The notes under the pieces: model-generated | What the model was told of the DNA's origin: nothing | The model's input: the letters and a program-made list of their open reading frames with translations, nothing else | Database searches by the model: none | Assembly: GCF_900156045.1 (NCBI RefSeq) | Contig: NZ_FTMX01000009.1 | Span: 92,263 to 156,262, forward strand | Direction of reading: 5' to 3' | DNA from: Peribacillus simplex | GTDB taxonomy: Bacteria > Bacillota > Bacilli > Bacillales > DSM-1321 | Length of the DNA stretch: 64,000 nucleotides | Shown: positions 17,440 to 25,672 of the stretch, in pieces | Numbering within the stretch: position 1 is the stretch's first letter | How the letters are laid out: every line of letters begins with the position of its first letter | Position numbers and translations under genes: made by a program

Positions 17440-18005
17440 ACCTTGGTGTGGAGGTGGAATTTGTCGCTACCACATGGCCCACGATGATGAAAGACCTGAG
17501 GGCGGACAAAGTTGATATCGCTGCGGGCGGTGTGACTCGCAACACAGCCAGACAAAAATGTACTTATTTATCCTAAGGTTACCTTTCATTTGGTAAGGTG
17601 CCTTTGATTCGCAAGGAAGTTAAAGACAAGTATCTTACCATTGAAGATATCAACAAGCCTTCTGTACGCATCGGCGTAAATTCAAGCGGAACGAACGAAG
17701 AATTTGTCCGTCAGTATCTAAGCAATTCTAACGTAACTGTTGTAGAAAATAACCTTGATGTCCCACATCTTGTTGCAGAAGGTACGTATGATGTTATGAT
17801 CACTGACACAGTAGAAGCAATGCTGTTTGCTAAAGCTGATCCCAGACTGTAAGCGGCTCAAACTGACAAGCCTTTCACAAACAGTGAAAAAGGTTATATG
17901 ATTCGGAGAGGTGATTTCATTTATGCAAGCTACTTGGAAATGTGGATGGATGAAATGAAACTCCAGGGGAAATTTGACGCCCTCTACAAAAAGTGGATGG
18001 AATAG
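17440..18005 (+). pseudogene. Amino-acid type ABC solute-binding protein, broken
   Basis: Remains of a family 3 periplasmic-binding protein (cyclohexadienyl-dehydratase-like). Fragments in order: VEFVATTWPTMMKDLRADK and DIAAGGVTRNTARQ, a frameshift, VPLIRKEVKDKYLTIEDINK, RIGVNSSGTNEEFVRQYL, DVMITDTVEAMLFAKADPRL, an in-frame TAA at 17850, then KGYMIRRGDFIYASYLEMW to the natural end LYKKWME. The signal peptide is absent and no membrane or ATPase partner is nearby. Non-functional. Confidence 0.75.
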
Positions 18006-18175
18006 AAGTAGCGATGCTCCCAAAAAGCTAGCCTTAATACTGCCGTGTCAGTTTCTAGGGTAGTTTTTTTGTAAAAATAAAAACAGAAGCGTAAATTACT
18101 CGTATAATCGTTAAGGAAGTACGAAGTCCATGAGAAACATCGGAAGTAAACTGCTGGATTTGAGTGAAAGAAGTA

Positions 18176-18209
18176 TCTAAACCTGTCAATTATGATTGAC
18201 AGGTTTAGA
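18176..18209. terminator. Perfect 15-bp stem-loop between tatC and the dead gene
   Basis: TCTAAACCTGTCAAT and ATTGACAGGTTTAGA pair perfectly around TATG. It lies 33 bases past the tatC stop and probably ends the minus-strand tat operon, though neither strand has a long T run. Confidence 0.55.
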
Positions 18210-18241
18210 TAAACTCTGCAATTCATCTTCTTCCTCCTTAA

Positions 18242-18988
18242 TTAAGACGTTTTCTTCATTTCAATGACATTATCCGCTTGTTTTTTTAGTTTTTTTCGGT
18301 ATACGATTTTTGATAATGTAACACTACATTCGTACAACACTAAAAGCGGTATGATAACTAAAATATCGGATATCAAATCAGGTGGTGTAATTAAAATAGA
18401 CACAACGATAAGCAAAAAGTAAGATATCTTTCGCGCTTTTGAAAGAATCATAGGATTAATGACACCAAGAGAGGTGAGGAACATGACGACAAGCGGGATT
18501 TCGAATAAAAATCCAAACGGCAGTGTCAAGTTAATCATGAATTTAAAATATTTTTCAGATGTGAACATCGTTTCAAATTGTCCTTCAGACAAGGATAGTA
18601 AAAAGGAAAGTACGGTTGGATACACAACAAAATAACCAAATGATAAGCCGGTAATAAAGAGGACAAATAATCCAGGAATGTACGATAGGGTCGTTTTTCG
18701 TTCTTTTTCAGAAAGCCCCGGTTTTACAAATAACCATGTTTGATGGGCAGCAATCGGAATAGTAAGAGCAATCGCGATCATTCCTGAAATCATAAAATAC
18801 ACCCAGAGGATTTCACTTGGCCCCAATACAGCTAAATTATGGTTGAGATCACGGATAAGCCATGAGTAAATTTCCTGTACATAAATGAATGAGCCAAATA
18901 AGAAAACGATAAAAGCTACCAAAGTATAGATTAACCGTTTCCTGAGTTCTCCGAGGTGCTCAACCAAAAGCATTTCTTGATTAGTCAT
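18242..18988 (-). CDS. tatC: Sec-independent translocase protein TatC
   Basis: Six-helix core of the twin-arginine translocase, which recognises folded Tat substrates. The 248 residues include the conserved N-terminal EHLGELRKRLIYTL, the FVKPGLSEKERK loop, FGYFVVYP, the ITPPDLISDILVIIPLLVLYE segment and a lysine-rich tail. AAGGAGAAG precedes the ATG. It is the last gene of an operon phosphoesterase, small Tat protein, tatA, tatC, like the phoD-tatAd-tatCd arrangement in B. subtilis. Confidence 0.95.
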   Translation of the reverse strand: MTNQEMLLVEHLGELRKRLIYTLVAFIVFLFGSFIYVQEIYSWLIRDLNHNLAVLGPSEILWVYFMISGMIAIALTIPIAAHQTWLFVKPGLSEKERKTTLSYIPGLFVLFITGLSFGYFVVYPTVLSFLLSLSEGQFETMFTSEKYFKFMINLTLPFGFLFEIPLVVMFLTSLGVINPMILSKARKISYFLLIVVSILITPPDLISDILVIIPLLVLYECSVTLSKIVYRKKLKKQADNVIEMKKTS

Positions 18989-19052
18989 ACAACTTCTCCT
19001 TTCCTAAAAACAAGAGGAAGATGCAAGCTTGTTGCTTACATCTTCTCCAAAA

Positions 19053-19232
19053 TTACTTGGATTGCGCCTTTTCTTTTTCGTCTGAAGAAATTAAATCTTT
19101 CGTAGAGTTTTTAAACTCTTTTAATGTACTTCCTAAAGCGCGTCCAATTTCGGGCAACTTAGATGGTCCAAATATGATGAGGGCAATGACTAAAATTAAT
19201 ATTAATCCAGGTATCCCAATATTTTGCAACAT
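19053..19232 (-). CDS. tatA: Twin-arginine translocase subunit TatA
   Basis: 59-residue pore-forming subunit: N-terminal membrane helix ([19 protein letters not shown]), the hinge [14 protein letters not shown], an amphipathic helix ([13 protein letters not shown]) and a charged tail. AAGGAGG lies 8 bases before the ATG. Bacillus uses such single TatA proteins without TatB. It sits 64 bases upstream of tatC on the same strand. Confidence 0.93.
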   Translation of the reverse strand: MLQNIGIPGLILILVIALIIFGPSKLPEIGRALGSTLKEFKNSTKDLISSDEKEKAQSK

Positions 19233-19250
19233 TGTGTTTCCTCCTTAAAA

Positions 19251-19400
19251 TTAAAATCCTTTTTTCTTCGGTTTAACACGAAATTGGTTGTCAATTTGGG
19301 CAATGGCTGTCTCACTTAAAATACCCAGACCAGAAGTGGCAGCAGCACCTATTCCCATATATGTTAAAAACCTACGACGATTTAACGGTTTGTTTTCCAT
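19251..19400 (-). CDS. Tiny Tat-signal protein
   Basis: 49-residue ORF with a clear AGGAGG 8 bases before its ATG. It is almost entirely a twin-arginine signal: MENKPLNRRRFLTYMG, a weakly hydrophobic GAAATSGLGIL core and TAIAQ as a possible AxA-like cleavage region, leaving only about 15 basic residues (DNQFRVKPKKKGF). It lies between the phosphoesterase and tatA in the same operon. I know no function for it. It could be a quality-control or adaptor peptide, a small cell-wall-bound peptide, or the stub of a shortened substrate gene. Confidence 0.7.
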   Translation of the reverse strand: MENKPLNRRRFLTYMGIGAAATSGLGILSETAIAQIDNQFRVKPKKKGF

Positions 19401-19453
19401 CAAAATGTCCTCCTATCAATCTTCTTAAATTTAAAGCTAAATTAGAGAGCGGC

Positions 19454-20833
19454 CTATGCTTTCGTGATTCCATCTATTTTCAAAAATGTGTCACTTATAT
19501 TCCCAAATGAATCAATTGCATATACTTCGATACTATAGCTTGTACCAGGCTGTAATCCCTTAACTGGCTGAACGAATGGATTAGGTACTGGATCTTTGTA
19601 AAATTCTGAGAAAGCACGAAACTCTTTTGCTATTTGTCCTGTTAGTTTGTTCTTCGCTACTACTTTATAAGAATGTACCTGCGAATTATCATTGGCCTGA
19701 TTAAACATGATATTCATCTCAGTACTAGTGGTATCAACAATCGAAATGCTTGACCCTTTCGGGAAACGAGGTTTTACTTGATCTCTCATTTCTGTATATT
19801 TATATGAATACTTTTTACCTCGACAGTCAATTTCCCATGGTTCGCCTACCCAATCATTTTGAGTAAAATCACGACGATGAATGAGCACTTTGTCTCCATG
19901 AACCTCTACAATTAGACCTTGGCTAAACGTTTCGGCTCCTTTAGGTAATTCTCCTTGAATATACCCAGCTTCAACCCACATATTTTTTAGAGAAGCAGTT
20001 GCAAGTGTAGTAAAATCCTTTTGGTGGATTGTTCTTGGATCATCTAATGGATAATGTGTATGACCAGAAAACGTGATTACTTGCGGATATTCTTTTAAAG
20101 TATCGTAAAAAAGATCTTTATTTGCAGAGAAGCCCCATTCGCTTCCATAAATGGTTCCTTTGATAGGCTGGTGATGGAAGACAAAAATTGGTTTTTTCGG
20201 ATCAGCGGTGTTTGCTAACTTTAATTGTTCACCCAACCATTCAATTTGCTTCACTGAAAAGGTTCCCTCTGTTTTACCATCTTCCGTACCAAGAACAATG
20301 AAATGATAACCTTTGACGACCTTATGGTAGTAAATCGACTCCATTCCCGTTTTCTCAATAAATCGTTTTTGAGAATCCATTATTGATAAACCATTCCAAT
20401 AGTCATGATTTCCGATTGCAATCATAGATACAGCCTTCGGTTGTTTTTTGATATCATAAATCGACATAAATCGATCATACTCTTCTATGTAACCATTCTC
20501 TGTTAAATCACCAACAACAACGAGCGCATCTTGTTTTGGTACTAATTCATTCAATTGATGCAATGCGCTACCCCACTTTTGCAGATCAGTTGTCCCACTC
20601 TTCAAAATATGCACATCACTAATAACTGGAAACACTAAATCGGGTTTTTTATGCAAACCAAGCTTCGATGTTGCTCCAGCTGACTCAAGATTTAGTGAGT
20701 TTACTAGCGATAATCCAAGGGTAAGCCCAGCAATCTTCGTTGTACCTTCCAAAAAACTGCGTCGATCCATTCCTTTTTCAAAGATAGTATTCGACAATTT
20801 TTCTGATTCGTGTTTTAGTTGCTCGTCTTTCAT
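19454..20833 (-). CDS. Tat-exported calcineurin-like phosphoesterase
   Basis: Secreted metallophosphoesterase of 459 residues. The N-terminus has a Tat signal (GMDRRSFLEG at about 21-30, then KIAGLTLGLSLVNSLNL). The metallophosphatase motifs follow in order: SDVHI (D-x-H), GDLTENG (GD-x-x-E/N), GNHDYWNG (GNHD), VFHHQPI and FSGHTHYP (GHTH). A C-terminal domain of about 120 residues looks fibronectin-III-like (SYSIEVYAIDSFGNIS). It is probably the main substrate of the adjoining TatA-TatC pair, analogous to PhoD, though a different fold family. It may scavenge phosphate or process teichoic acid, which is inference. Confidence 0.9.
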   Translation of the reverse strand: MKDEQLKHESEKLSNTIFEKGMDRRSFLEGTTKIAGLTLGLSLVNSLNLESAGATSKLGLHKKPDLVFPVISDVHILKSGTTDLQKWGSALHQLNELVPKQDALVVVGDLTENGYIEEYDRFMSIYDIKKQPKAVSMIAIGNHDYWNGLSIMDSQKRFIEKTGMESIYYHKVVKGYHFIVLGTEDGKTEGTFSVKQIEWLGEQLKLANTADPKKPIFVFHHQPIKGTIYGSEWGFSANKDLFYDTLKEYPQVITFSGHTHYPLDDPRTIHQKDFTTLATASLKNMWVEAGYIQGELPKGAETFSQGLIVEVHGDKVLIHRRDFTQNDWVGEPWEIDCRGKKYSYKYTEMRDQVKPRFPKGSSISIVDTTSTEMNIMFNQANDNSQVHSYKVVAKNKLTGQIAKEFRAFSEFYKDPVPNPFVQPVKGLQPGTSYSIEVYAIDSFGNISDTFLKIDGITKA

Positions 20834-20973
20834 TGATATCTACTCCTCTTAAGGTATTTTTAGTTGTTTTGCTAATAATAAATCGGTAATATAGATGAAT
20901 TCATATCATGGATGCCACCGCTCAATCACCTTTTATTCCGTTTCTTAGTAGTTAACTCTACTCGTCGTGTACC

Positions 20974-21078
20974 TTACTTGTTTTTAACATAAACCGCTAA
21001 ATGATTCGTGAATGTTTCGATTTGATGTCCACCACCATAAGTCATTCCTAATCCACACAAAAAGACAACTTTTATCAC
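20974..21078 (-). CDS. 34-residue ORF upstream of the phosphoesterase
   Basis: GTG-started frame (IKVVFLCGLGMTYGGGHQIE ... AVYVKNK) with GAGGTAA 5 bases upstream. It lies in the 420-base gap 20834-21253, which otherwise holds no gene. It may be a leader peptide or gene stub; function unknown. Confidence 0.3.
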   Translation of the reverse strand: MIKVVFLCGLGMTYGGGHQIETFTNHLAVYVKNK

Positions 21079-21253
21079 AAATTACCTCTTTTCAACATAA
21101 ATATACAAAAAAAATGTTAAGAAAACGTTAGTTTAAAGTGAATATTTTTTGGTTTTAGCGTAAATTCCCACAATAATCATACTTTTCACAACTTTAACCA
21201 AATAAAAAAGGAAAAGCCAACATTCACTTTTCCTCAACGTAACATGCATGATT

Positions 21254-22027
21254 CTATTTATTTACGATCTCTATACCTTCTTTTTCATACTTCTTCAATA
21301 TTTTTTCCGGCAGTTTAGAGTCGGAAATAATACGGTCAATCCGATCAAACTGGCAAACCTTTAATAAGGAGGCGAAATCAAATTTGCTGCTGTCTGCTAA
21401 AACAGTACAATTTCGAGAAATCTCTAGCATCTTCATTTTTACCTGGTATTCACCTAATCCGTAATCCGTCAGTCCTTCCGTCAACGAAATGCCGCTGATA
21501 CTCATAAAAAATGCATCGATATGAAATCCCTTGAAAAACTCCTCCGCAATTTGACCTACGATGCACAACTCTTCATTCCGCAGCACTCCCCCCGGCATCA
21601 AAATCGTATAATACGGCATTTCTGCTAGTTCATTCGCAATAATTAAGGAATTGGTTAATATGGTAAGCCGCTGAAACTTCTTTTTTAAAGCCTTGGCAAA
21701 TTCCGTATTCGTTGTACTTACATCCAGTGCGATGGATTGTCCTTCCATAACATAGCGTGTGGCAATCTCTGCTATTTCCTTCTTTTCCTCAATATGTTTT
21801 GTTTCGCGCAATGTGAAATTGATTTCGTTACTATTCACATCGTCCAATACTGCTCCTCCCCGCACACGTCGCAAATATCCCTCTTTTTCAAGATGTTCTA
21901 GATCCCTGCGGACTGTCTCGGTGGAAACGCCAAATAGTTTTGTAACAGAAGACACTTTTATCGATTTATTTTTTCGCAGTAAGTCTACTATTTTTTCATA
22001 GCGCTCATGAGCTAACAATATTTTCAC
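21254..22027 (-). CDS. DeoR/GlpR-family transcriptional regulator
   Basis: 257 residues: N-terminal HTH (about 5-60, RYEKIVDLLRKNKSIKVSSV and SVETVRRDLEHLEKEGYLRR in outline, with the DeoR signature RRVRGGAV), then a DeoRC sugar-phosphate sensor domain (SIALDVSTTNTEFAKAL, TNSLIIANEL, MPGGVLRNEELCIVG, FFMSISGISLTEG, VLADSSKF). Such proteins repress sugar catabolic operons and respond to a sugar phosphate. The GTG at 22027 lies very close to AGAGGTAG; a TTG at 22018 would be better spaced. No sugar operon adjoins it. Confidence 0.9.
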   Translation of the reverse strand: MKILLAHERYEKIVDLLRKNKSIKVSSVTKLFGVSTETVRRDLEHLEKEGYLRRVRGGAVLDDVNSNEINFTLRETKHIEEKKEIAEIATRYVMEGQSIALDVSTTNTEFAKALKKKFQRLTILTNSLIIANELAEMPYYTILMPGGVLRNEELCIVGQIAEEFFKGFHIDAFFMSISGISLTEGLTDYGLGEYQVKMKMLEISRNCTVLADSSKFDFASLLKVCQFDRIDRIISDSKLPEKILKKYEKEGIEIVNK

Positions 22028-22260
22028 CTACCTCTGCAATAAAGTGTTGATTATTTATAAATAACACAAATACACATAAATTCACAATATAAACGAAATA
22101 AATATAATGACTTAGTTACCAACGCAGTAATATTTCAAAATGTGTGTGACATAACACTTATTTTATGGGAACTTTCAAAAGTAGGCTATAAATTTTCAAA
22201 AAATGATATTGTTATGCTTGTCCATATCTGAATAGGCATATAAAACGCTTCGGAGATTAT

Positions 22261-22461
22261 ATGATAGATTTAGAAAAATGGTCCACAATCGATCGGAGAA
22301 GGTATTCCAATAAATATATAAAGACAGCACAAAGTAAAAAAAGGGTTAATTATTTTTACTTTGAGAAAAATGGTTGGCAGTATCTTTTTAGGGTTCACCC
22401 TGAAGTTTCCAACGTTATTTCACCTGAATTATTAGTTGAATTAGCAGATTCGATTAATTAA
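22261..22461 (+). CDS. Small hypothetical protein
   Basis: 66 residues, basic and aromatic-rich (YIKTAQSKKRVNYFYFEKNG), soluble, with CGGAG 6 bases before the ATG. I do not recognise the family. It stands alone between the DeoR regulator and a dispersed repeat. Confidence 0.5.
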   Translation: MIDLEKWSTIDRRRYSNKYIKTAQSKKRVNYFYFEKNGWQYLFRVHPEVSNVISPELLVELADSIN

Positions 22462-22466
22462 ATTTC

Positions 22467-22530
22467 AGCACAGTTTGTGTCAGCTCTACAATAAGTCTTA
22501 TGGAACTAACGGGGCAGGTTAGTACAATAA
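22467..22530. repeat. Dispersed repeat, copy 1
   Basis: Contains CAGTTTGTGTCAGCTCTACA, then AACTAACGGGGCAGGTTAG and TACAATAA. The same order recurs at 50.4 kb and shortened forms occur elsewhere. Confidence 0.7.
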
Positions 22531-22632
22531 AGGAAAAATAAAAAATGGCGGTATCTGTGGTTATTTTATATCTACAGATACGCCACTAATGATTTTAATG
22601 ACTTATAAAATTAATAACTGGAGCAACTTTTT

Positions 22633-23058
22633 TTAATCGTTTGTTTGCTCAACATATTTTTTGAAATTATTTAAAATCGCCTGCCATCCTTGTTTTTGAA
22701 ACTCAATCGGATGTGTAGTTTCAGCATCAAAAGTTTCAATTACTTCGATTTCTCTTTCTTGTTCTTTAAAAGTGATTTTTACTTTTCTTCCATCACCCAT
22801 AGTATAAGCAATAACCTCATGTAAATTTACTTCATCATAGATTCCACCAAAATCGAAACCAGCACTGCCATCTTTGGCTTCCATTCTTGAAACGAATTTC
22901 CCACCTGGTCTTAGATCATTTTCGGCAAATGGTGTGTACCAATCATCTGAAGGATTGTTCCATTTTGTTATATGATCCGGCTCTGTCCAATACTTCCACA
23001 CCTTTTCTATGGGTGCTTGAATTGTTGTTTCTACTGTAGCTTTTTTAAATGTTTGCAT
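22633..23058 (-). CDS. SRPBCC/AHSA1 domain protein
   Basis: 141-residue Bet v1-like START fold of the activator-of-Hsp90-homologue family common in Bacillus. Signatures: TTIQAPIEKVWKYWTEPDHI (N-terminal), KWNNPSDDWYTPFAENDLRPGG in outline, DFGGIYDEV, and the C-terminal GWQAILNNFKKYVE. The ATG at 23058 has AAAGGAGAG 8 bases upstream; the longer frame has no site. The fold binds small hydrophobic ligands, and no ligand is known here. Transcribed alone. Confidence 0.88.
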   Translation of the reverse strand: MQTFKKATVETTIQAPIEKVWKYWTEPDHITKWNNPSDDWYTPFAENDLRPGGKFVSRMEAKDGSAGFDFGGIYDEVNLHEVIAYTMGDGRKVKITFKEQEREIEVIETFDAETTHPIEFQKQGWQAILNNFKKYVEQTND

Positions 23059-23226
23059 TTTATTTCTCTCCTTTATTAATACAAAAAATTTTTGGGATCT
23101 GTCCACATTAGATGCCTGGATATATTATAAGTGTTTTCGAGGGTTTTATTATAGAAAAAGTAGTAAATTAGGAAGGATTTGCGTTAAAACGAAATAACTT
23201 TATCTTCTTACATTGTGAAGAAATGC

Positions 23227-23314
23227 ACTTAAACAAACGGGTGCTTTACTTCATTACCAGTAGCTAATCAGGCTCCTTTTCTTATGGAACTAAAGGGGCA
23301 GGTTAATGGAATAA
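23227..23314. repeat. Dispersed repeat, copy 2
   Basis: ACTTAAACAAACGGGTGCTTTAC, a short variable middle, then CTTATGGAACTAAAGGGGCAGGTTAATG in outline. Both ends of the fuller element are present. Confidence 0.7.
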
Positions 23315-23372
23315 CAAAACAGGATATTGGGCAAATTATGGAAGGTTTAAGTTGTGAAAAAGGAGGAAAACA

Positions 23373-23498
23373 ATGACGAAACGTAATCAACCAGATACTG
23401 GAGGAAGTAAAGTAACCGTTACGGAATTTGGAGGAGAGCTTACACAAAGTAAAAAAGCTAGAAAAAGAGCAGCAAGAGAAAGAAAAAATAATAGTTAA
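23373..23498 (+). CDS. Small basic protein (41 aa)
   Basis: ATG at 23373 with AAAGGAGG 7 bases upstream. Hydrophilic and strongly basic at the C-terminus (TQSKKARKRAARERKNN), with SKVTVTEFGGELT in the middle. The size and composition recall the small YfhD/YuzL-like spore or nucleic-acid-binding proteins of Bacillus, but I cannot place it. It is followed by a terminator-like hairpin. Confidence 0.6.
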   Translation: MTKRNQPDTGGSKVTVTEFGGELTQSKKARKRAARERKNNS

Positions 23499-23555
23499 TA
23501 ATAAAAATGGACAAACAAAGTGTCTAGAATGGTTATCCATTTTTACTTTTGTTAG

Positions 23556-23612
23556 TGCGTTTCTACAATGAGTAGAGACGCATTTTTCTTTATGCAACTA
23601 ACGGGGTTAGAG
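23556..23612. repeat. Terminator-like hairpin joined to dispersed repeat, copy 3
   Basis: TGCGTTTCTAC and GTAGAGACGCA pair with one G-U, followed by TTTTTCTTTATG and AACTAACGGGGTTAG. It illustrates that the repeat's right half carries a built-in terminator. Confidence 0.65.
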
Positions 23613-23617
23613 CCTCA

Positions 23618-23860
23618 TTGAAGATGTTGTTATACATAAAGCATTTCGAAAATCAGGTATTGGAAGGCTTTACAAGAATACGACCTTTAAAAAAGCTAGG
23701 AGTTGATGGAACGATATCATGGGAAGGGCAAACTGGTGTATTACCGACAAGAATTGCCTGCTATGATTTAAATATAGGAAAACTCCTGTGGGAGCAACAG
23801 GTTGAAGAGTATGACATGAATGCAATTTATTCGATTCATAGTGAAAATGAAGGTAAATAA
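23618..23860 (+). CDS. Hypothetical protein (80 aa)
   Basis: TTG-started frame (or ATG at 23624) encoding a soluble 78-80 residue protein (YIKHFENQVLEGFTRIRPLK, DGTISWEGQTGVLPTRIACY). No clear ribosome binding site and no family recognised. A strong terminator follows directly, supporting a real transcript end. It could be the tail of a longer lost gene. Confidence 0.4.
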   Translation: MKMLLYIKHFENQVLEGFTRIRPLKKLGVDGTISWEGQTGVLPTRIACYDLNIGKLLWEQQVEEYDMNAIYSIHSENEGK

Positions 23861-23898
23861 CCTAAAATACCCTTAACGTAAAGTGAGGGTATTTTAGG
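23861..23898 (+). terminator. Perfect 13-bp stem-loop terminator
   Basis: CCTAAAATACCCT and AGGGTATTTTAGG around a 12-base loop, directly after the stop codon of the preceding ORF. Confidence 0.65.
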
Positions 23899-23986
23899 TT
23901 ATTAGTTCGAAATATCGAAGGGAATTCACACCTGAATGTAGAATAGGTGAATTAAGTGTGATATCAGCGTGAAGGGGATGTGAATC

Positions 23987-24601
23987 ATGAAAATCAAAGA
24001 AATATTGGACGACCTATTGATAACCGGAAATACCATAGCCAAGATCGCAAAAGAGAAAGTTCGTATTGGTGAGAAGAAGTTAAAAGAAGCTTTACACAAT
24101 GCTGGATACGAGTATCGAAACTCTGGTCAAAAGGGCTGGCACTATGTAGGTGAAGGGGAAGAACCTCTTTATACATCAGTGTTTGAGTTCATCAAATCGA
24201 ATAATAGGCACCTAAAGGTGAAACAGACTACACCTATACATGCATTCAACGTGAATCAAAGTTCACACGACACGAAAAAGGATTCACATCCTATTCCCCT
24301 CGATGTGAATAGTGTACGAACTCAAGATAAAAGTTCGATTCATACAGATTTTACACCAGAAGAAAGAGCGATTCTTAGAGATTTAATAAGAGGATATGTT
24401 CTTAACGACCAGCAAGATAGTCATGGCGATGACTTGTATCAAAGGATAGTGACTTTAGAAAAAAGCAAAAAGGTACGGAAGACGATTGTCATAAATGAGG
24501 AAGTTGGGGCTTTGCTGGATAGCTTCGCAGTCCAACAAAAATTCAATAAATCCGATCTTATTGAAATTGCTATCCTCGATTTGGTTAAAAAGTACAAATA
24601 A
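23987..24601 (+). CDS. Putative DNA-binding protein with a C-terminal RHH-like domain
   Basis: 204 residues. N-terminal helical region (about 1-60, LDDLLITGNTIAKIAKEKV resembling a helix-turn-helix, then EALHNAGYEYRNSGQKGW), a polar linker rich in Ser/His/Asp, and a C-terminal segment KVRKTIVINEEVGALLDSFA / NKSDLIEIAILDLVKKY that looks like a ribbon-helix-helix fold. Similar architectures occur on Bacillus plasmids and mobile elements. GAAGGGGATG lies before the ATG. It is next to a truncated resolvase, so it is probably mobile-element cargo. No function is claimed. Confidence 0.6.
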   Translation: MKIKEILDDLLITGNTIAKIAKEKVRIGEKKLKEALHNAGYEYRNSGQKGWHYVGEGEEPLYTSVFEFIKSNNRHLKVKQTTPIHAFNVNQSSHDTKKDSHPIPLDVNSVRTQDKSSIHTDFTPEERAILRDLIRGYVLNDQQDSHGDDLYQRIVTLEKSKKVRKTIVINEEVGALLDSFAVQQKFNKSDLIEIAILDLVKKYK

Positions 24602-24603
24602 GT

Positions 24604-24675
24604 GCCCTCTCCAATACATGCTGCTACTTTCTTAGAACACTTGGGGCATGTCAGTATCTCCACCTTATCTTCCAT
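24604..24675 (-). pseudogene. Fragment with a CPKC zinc-ribbon-like motif
   Basis: Minus-strand MEDKVEILTCPKCSKKVAAC, then runs antisense into the preceding gene. Probably a shuffled fragment of another gene rather than a functional ORF. Confidence 0.25.
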
Positions 24676-24718
24676 AACAGAAAAATGAGAAACTACTCCA
24701 AACAGTGTGTGTAAGTTC

Positions 24719-24973
24719 ATGTTTACTATGTTAGGTGCTGTTGCTGAATTTGAAAGTGATTTAATTGTTGATAGGACCGCTGAGGGACGTGAAAGAGCAA
24801 AAGCTAAAGGAACTCATATGGGACGTAAAGGAAAGGACGAGAAGGACGTTAAAAAGGCTTTGAAGCTGTATCAGGAGAGAGAATCTAACGGATTAAGTGT
24901 AAATGAGATAGCTAAAATGACAGGCGTTCCACGTTCCACTATTTACGCTAAAGCGAAAGAGGCGACACTTTAA
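24719..24973 (+). pseudogene. Serine recombinase (resolvase) C-terminal fragment
   Basis: MFTMLGAVAEFESDLIVDRT and EGRERAKAKGTHMGRKGK are the end of the resolvase catalytic domain and linker. The following SVNEIAKMTGVPRSTIYAKA is its C-terminal helix-turn-helix. The N-terminal half with the catalytic Ser and Arg residues is missing, so it cannot recombine DNA. Confidence 0.85.
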
Positions 24974-24987
24974 TAGTGTTAGCCGTT

Positions 24988-25050
24988 TTCTTTATATAAC
25001 TAACGGGGCATGATAGTTCCACAAGCTCAGTGTATTCGAACTGCGCAGTT
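24988..25050. repeat. Dispersed repeat, copy 4
   Basis: TTTATATAACTAACGGGGCATG, then AGTTCCACAAGC and CAGTGTATTCGAACTGCG. The last part recurs at 49.86 kb (CACAGTGTATTCGTACTGCG). Confidence 0.7.
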
Positions 25051-25128
25051 TTTTCGTTACATCATTTAAACAATACAGGCACCCATTTTCTCATATATCA
25101 ATATGATGAATTTGAAGGAGTGATGACT

Positions 25129-25353
25129 ATGCCATGGCAACAAAAAATTGGATATTTGATTGGACAGCCTGTTGGTGTTTCATTAGCAAATGGACAAGGG
25201 ACGTCAGGTATTTTGTGTGGTACATCTGGTGAAAAGCTTCTTGTAATTGAATATTTGTATCAAGCACAATTCGCCTTAAAACAATACGATTTTTATATGA
25301 TTCAGGATATAAATGGATTTCCACCTTGTCAGAACCCACAACCATTATATTAA
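25129..25353 (+). CDS. Small conserved-looking protein (74 aa)
   Basis: The start at ATG 25129 is 8 bases after GAAGGAG; the ATG two codons earlier is too close. Sequence MPWQQKIGYLIGQPVGV, NGQGTSGILCG, EYLYQAQFALKQYDFY and a Cys/Pro-rich tail (FPPCQNPQP) resembles short Bacillus proteins often annotated as hypothetical or spore-coat associated (YuzF-like). That link is from memory and weak. Confidence 0.6.
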   Translation: MPWQQKIGYLIGQPVGVSLANGQGTSGILCGTSGEKLLVIEYLYQAQFALKQYDFYMIQDINGFPPCQNPQPLY

Positions 25354-25397
25354 TGAAACGTCCCTCTATATAGAGGGATTTGTTTTTTCTTACCTTC

Positions 25398-25440
25398 ACA
25401 ATTTGTGTCAACTCCCTATAAGTCTTATAGGGGTAGCGTC
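25398..25440. repeat. Dispersed repeat, copy 5 (divergent)
   Basis: CACAATTTGTGTCAACTCCC, then TATAAGTCTTATAGGGG. It matches the left part of copies at 22.47 and 50.39 kb, but the GGGGCAGG core is altered. Confidence 0.5.
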
Positions 25441-25672
25441 AGGAAAATGCGGATTTACAAAGTTACCTAATTTAGAGATACTTTGAATATGTCTCAATAT
25501 GTACGCAATTGATATTGTGAAAGAATGTACTTAAATTAACTAGCAGTTTAGTGGAATAAAGGTTAAAAAAATGCCATAGTTTTCATTTTACTTAAAAACT
25601 AAGTATTCTTTTTGTATAAATTAAGGACATGAATGTATGCTTTTTTTCATATTGTATTTTGGAGGTGGAAAA

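Noticed and set aside
19021..19248. 75-codon plus-strand ORF
   Set aside because: Exact antisense of tatA, which has the real coding signal and ribosome binding site.
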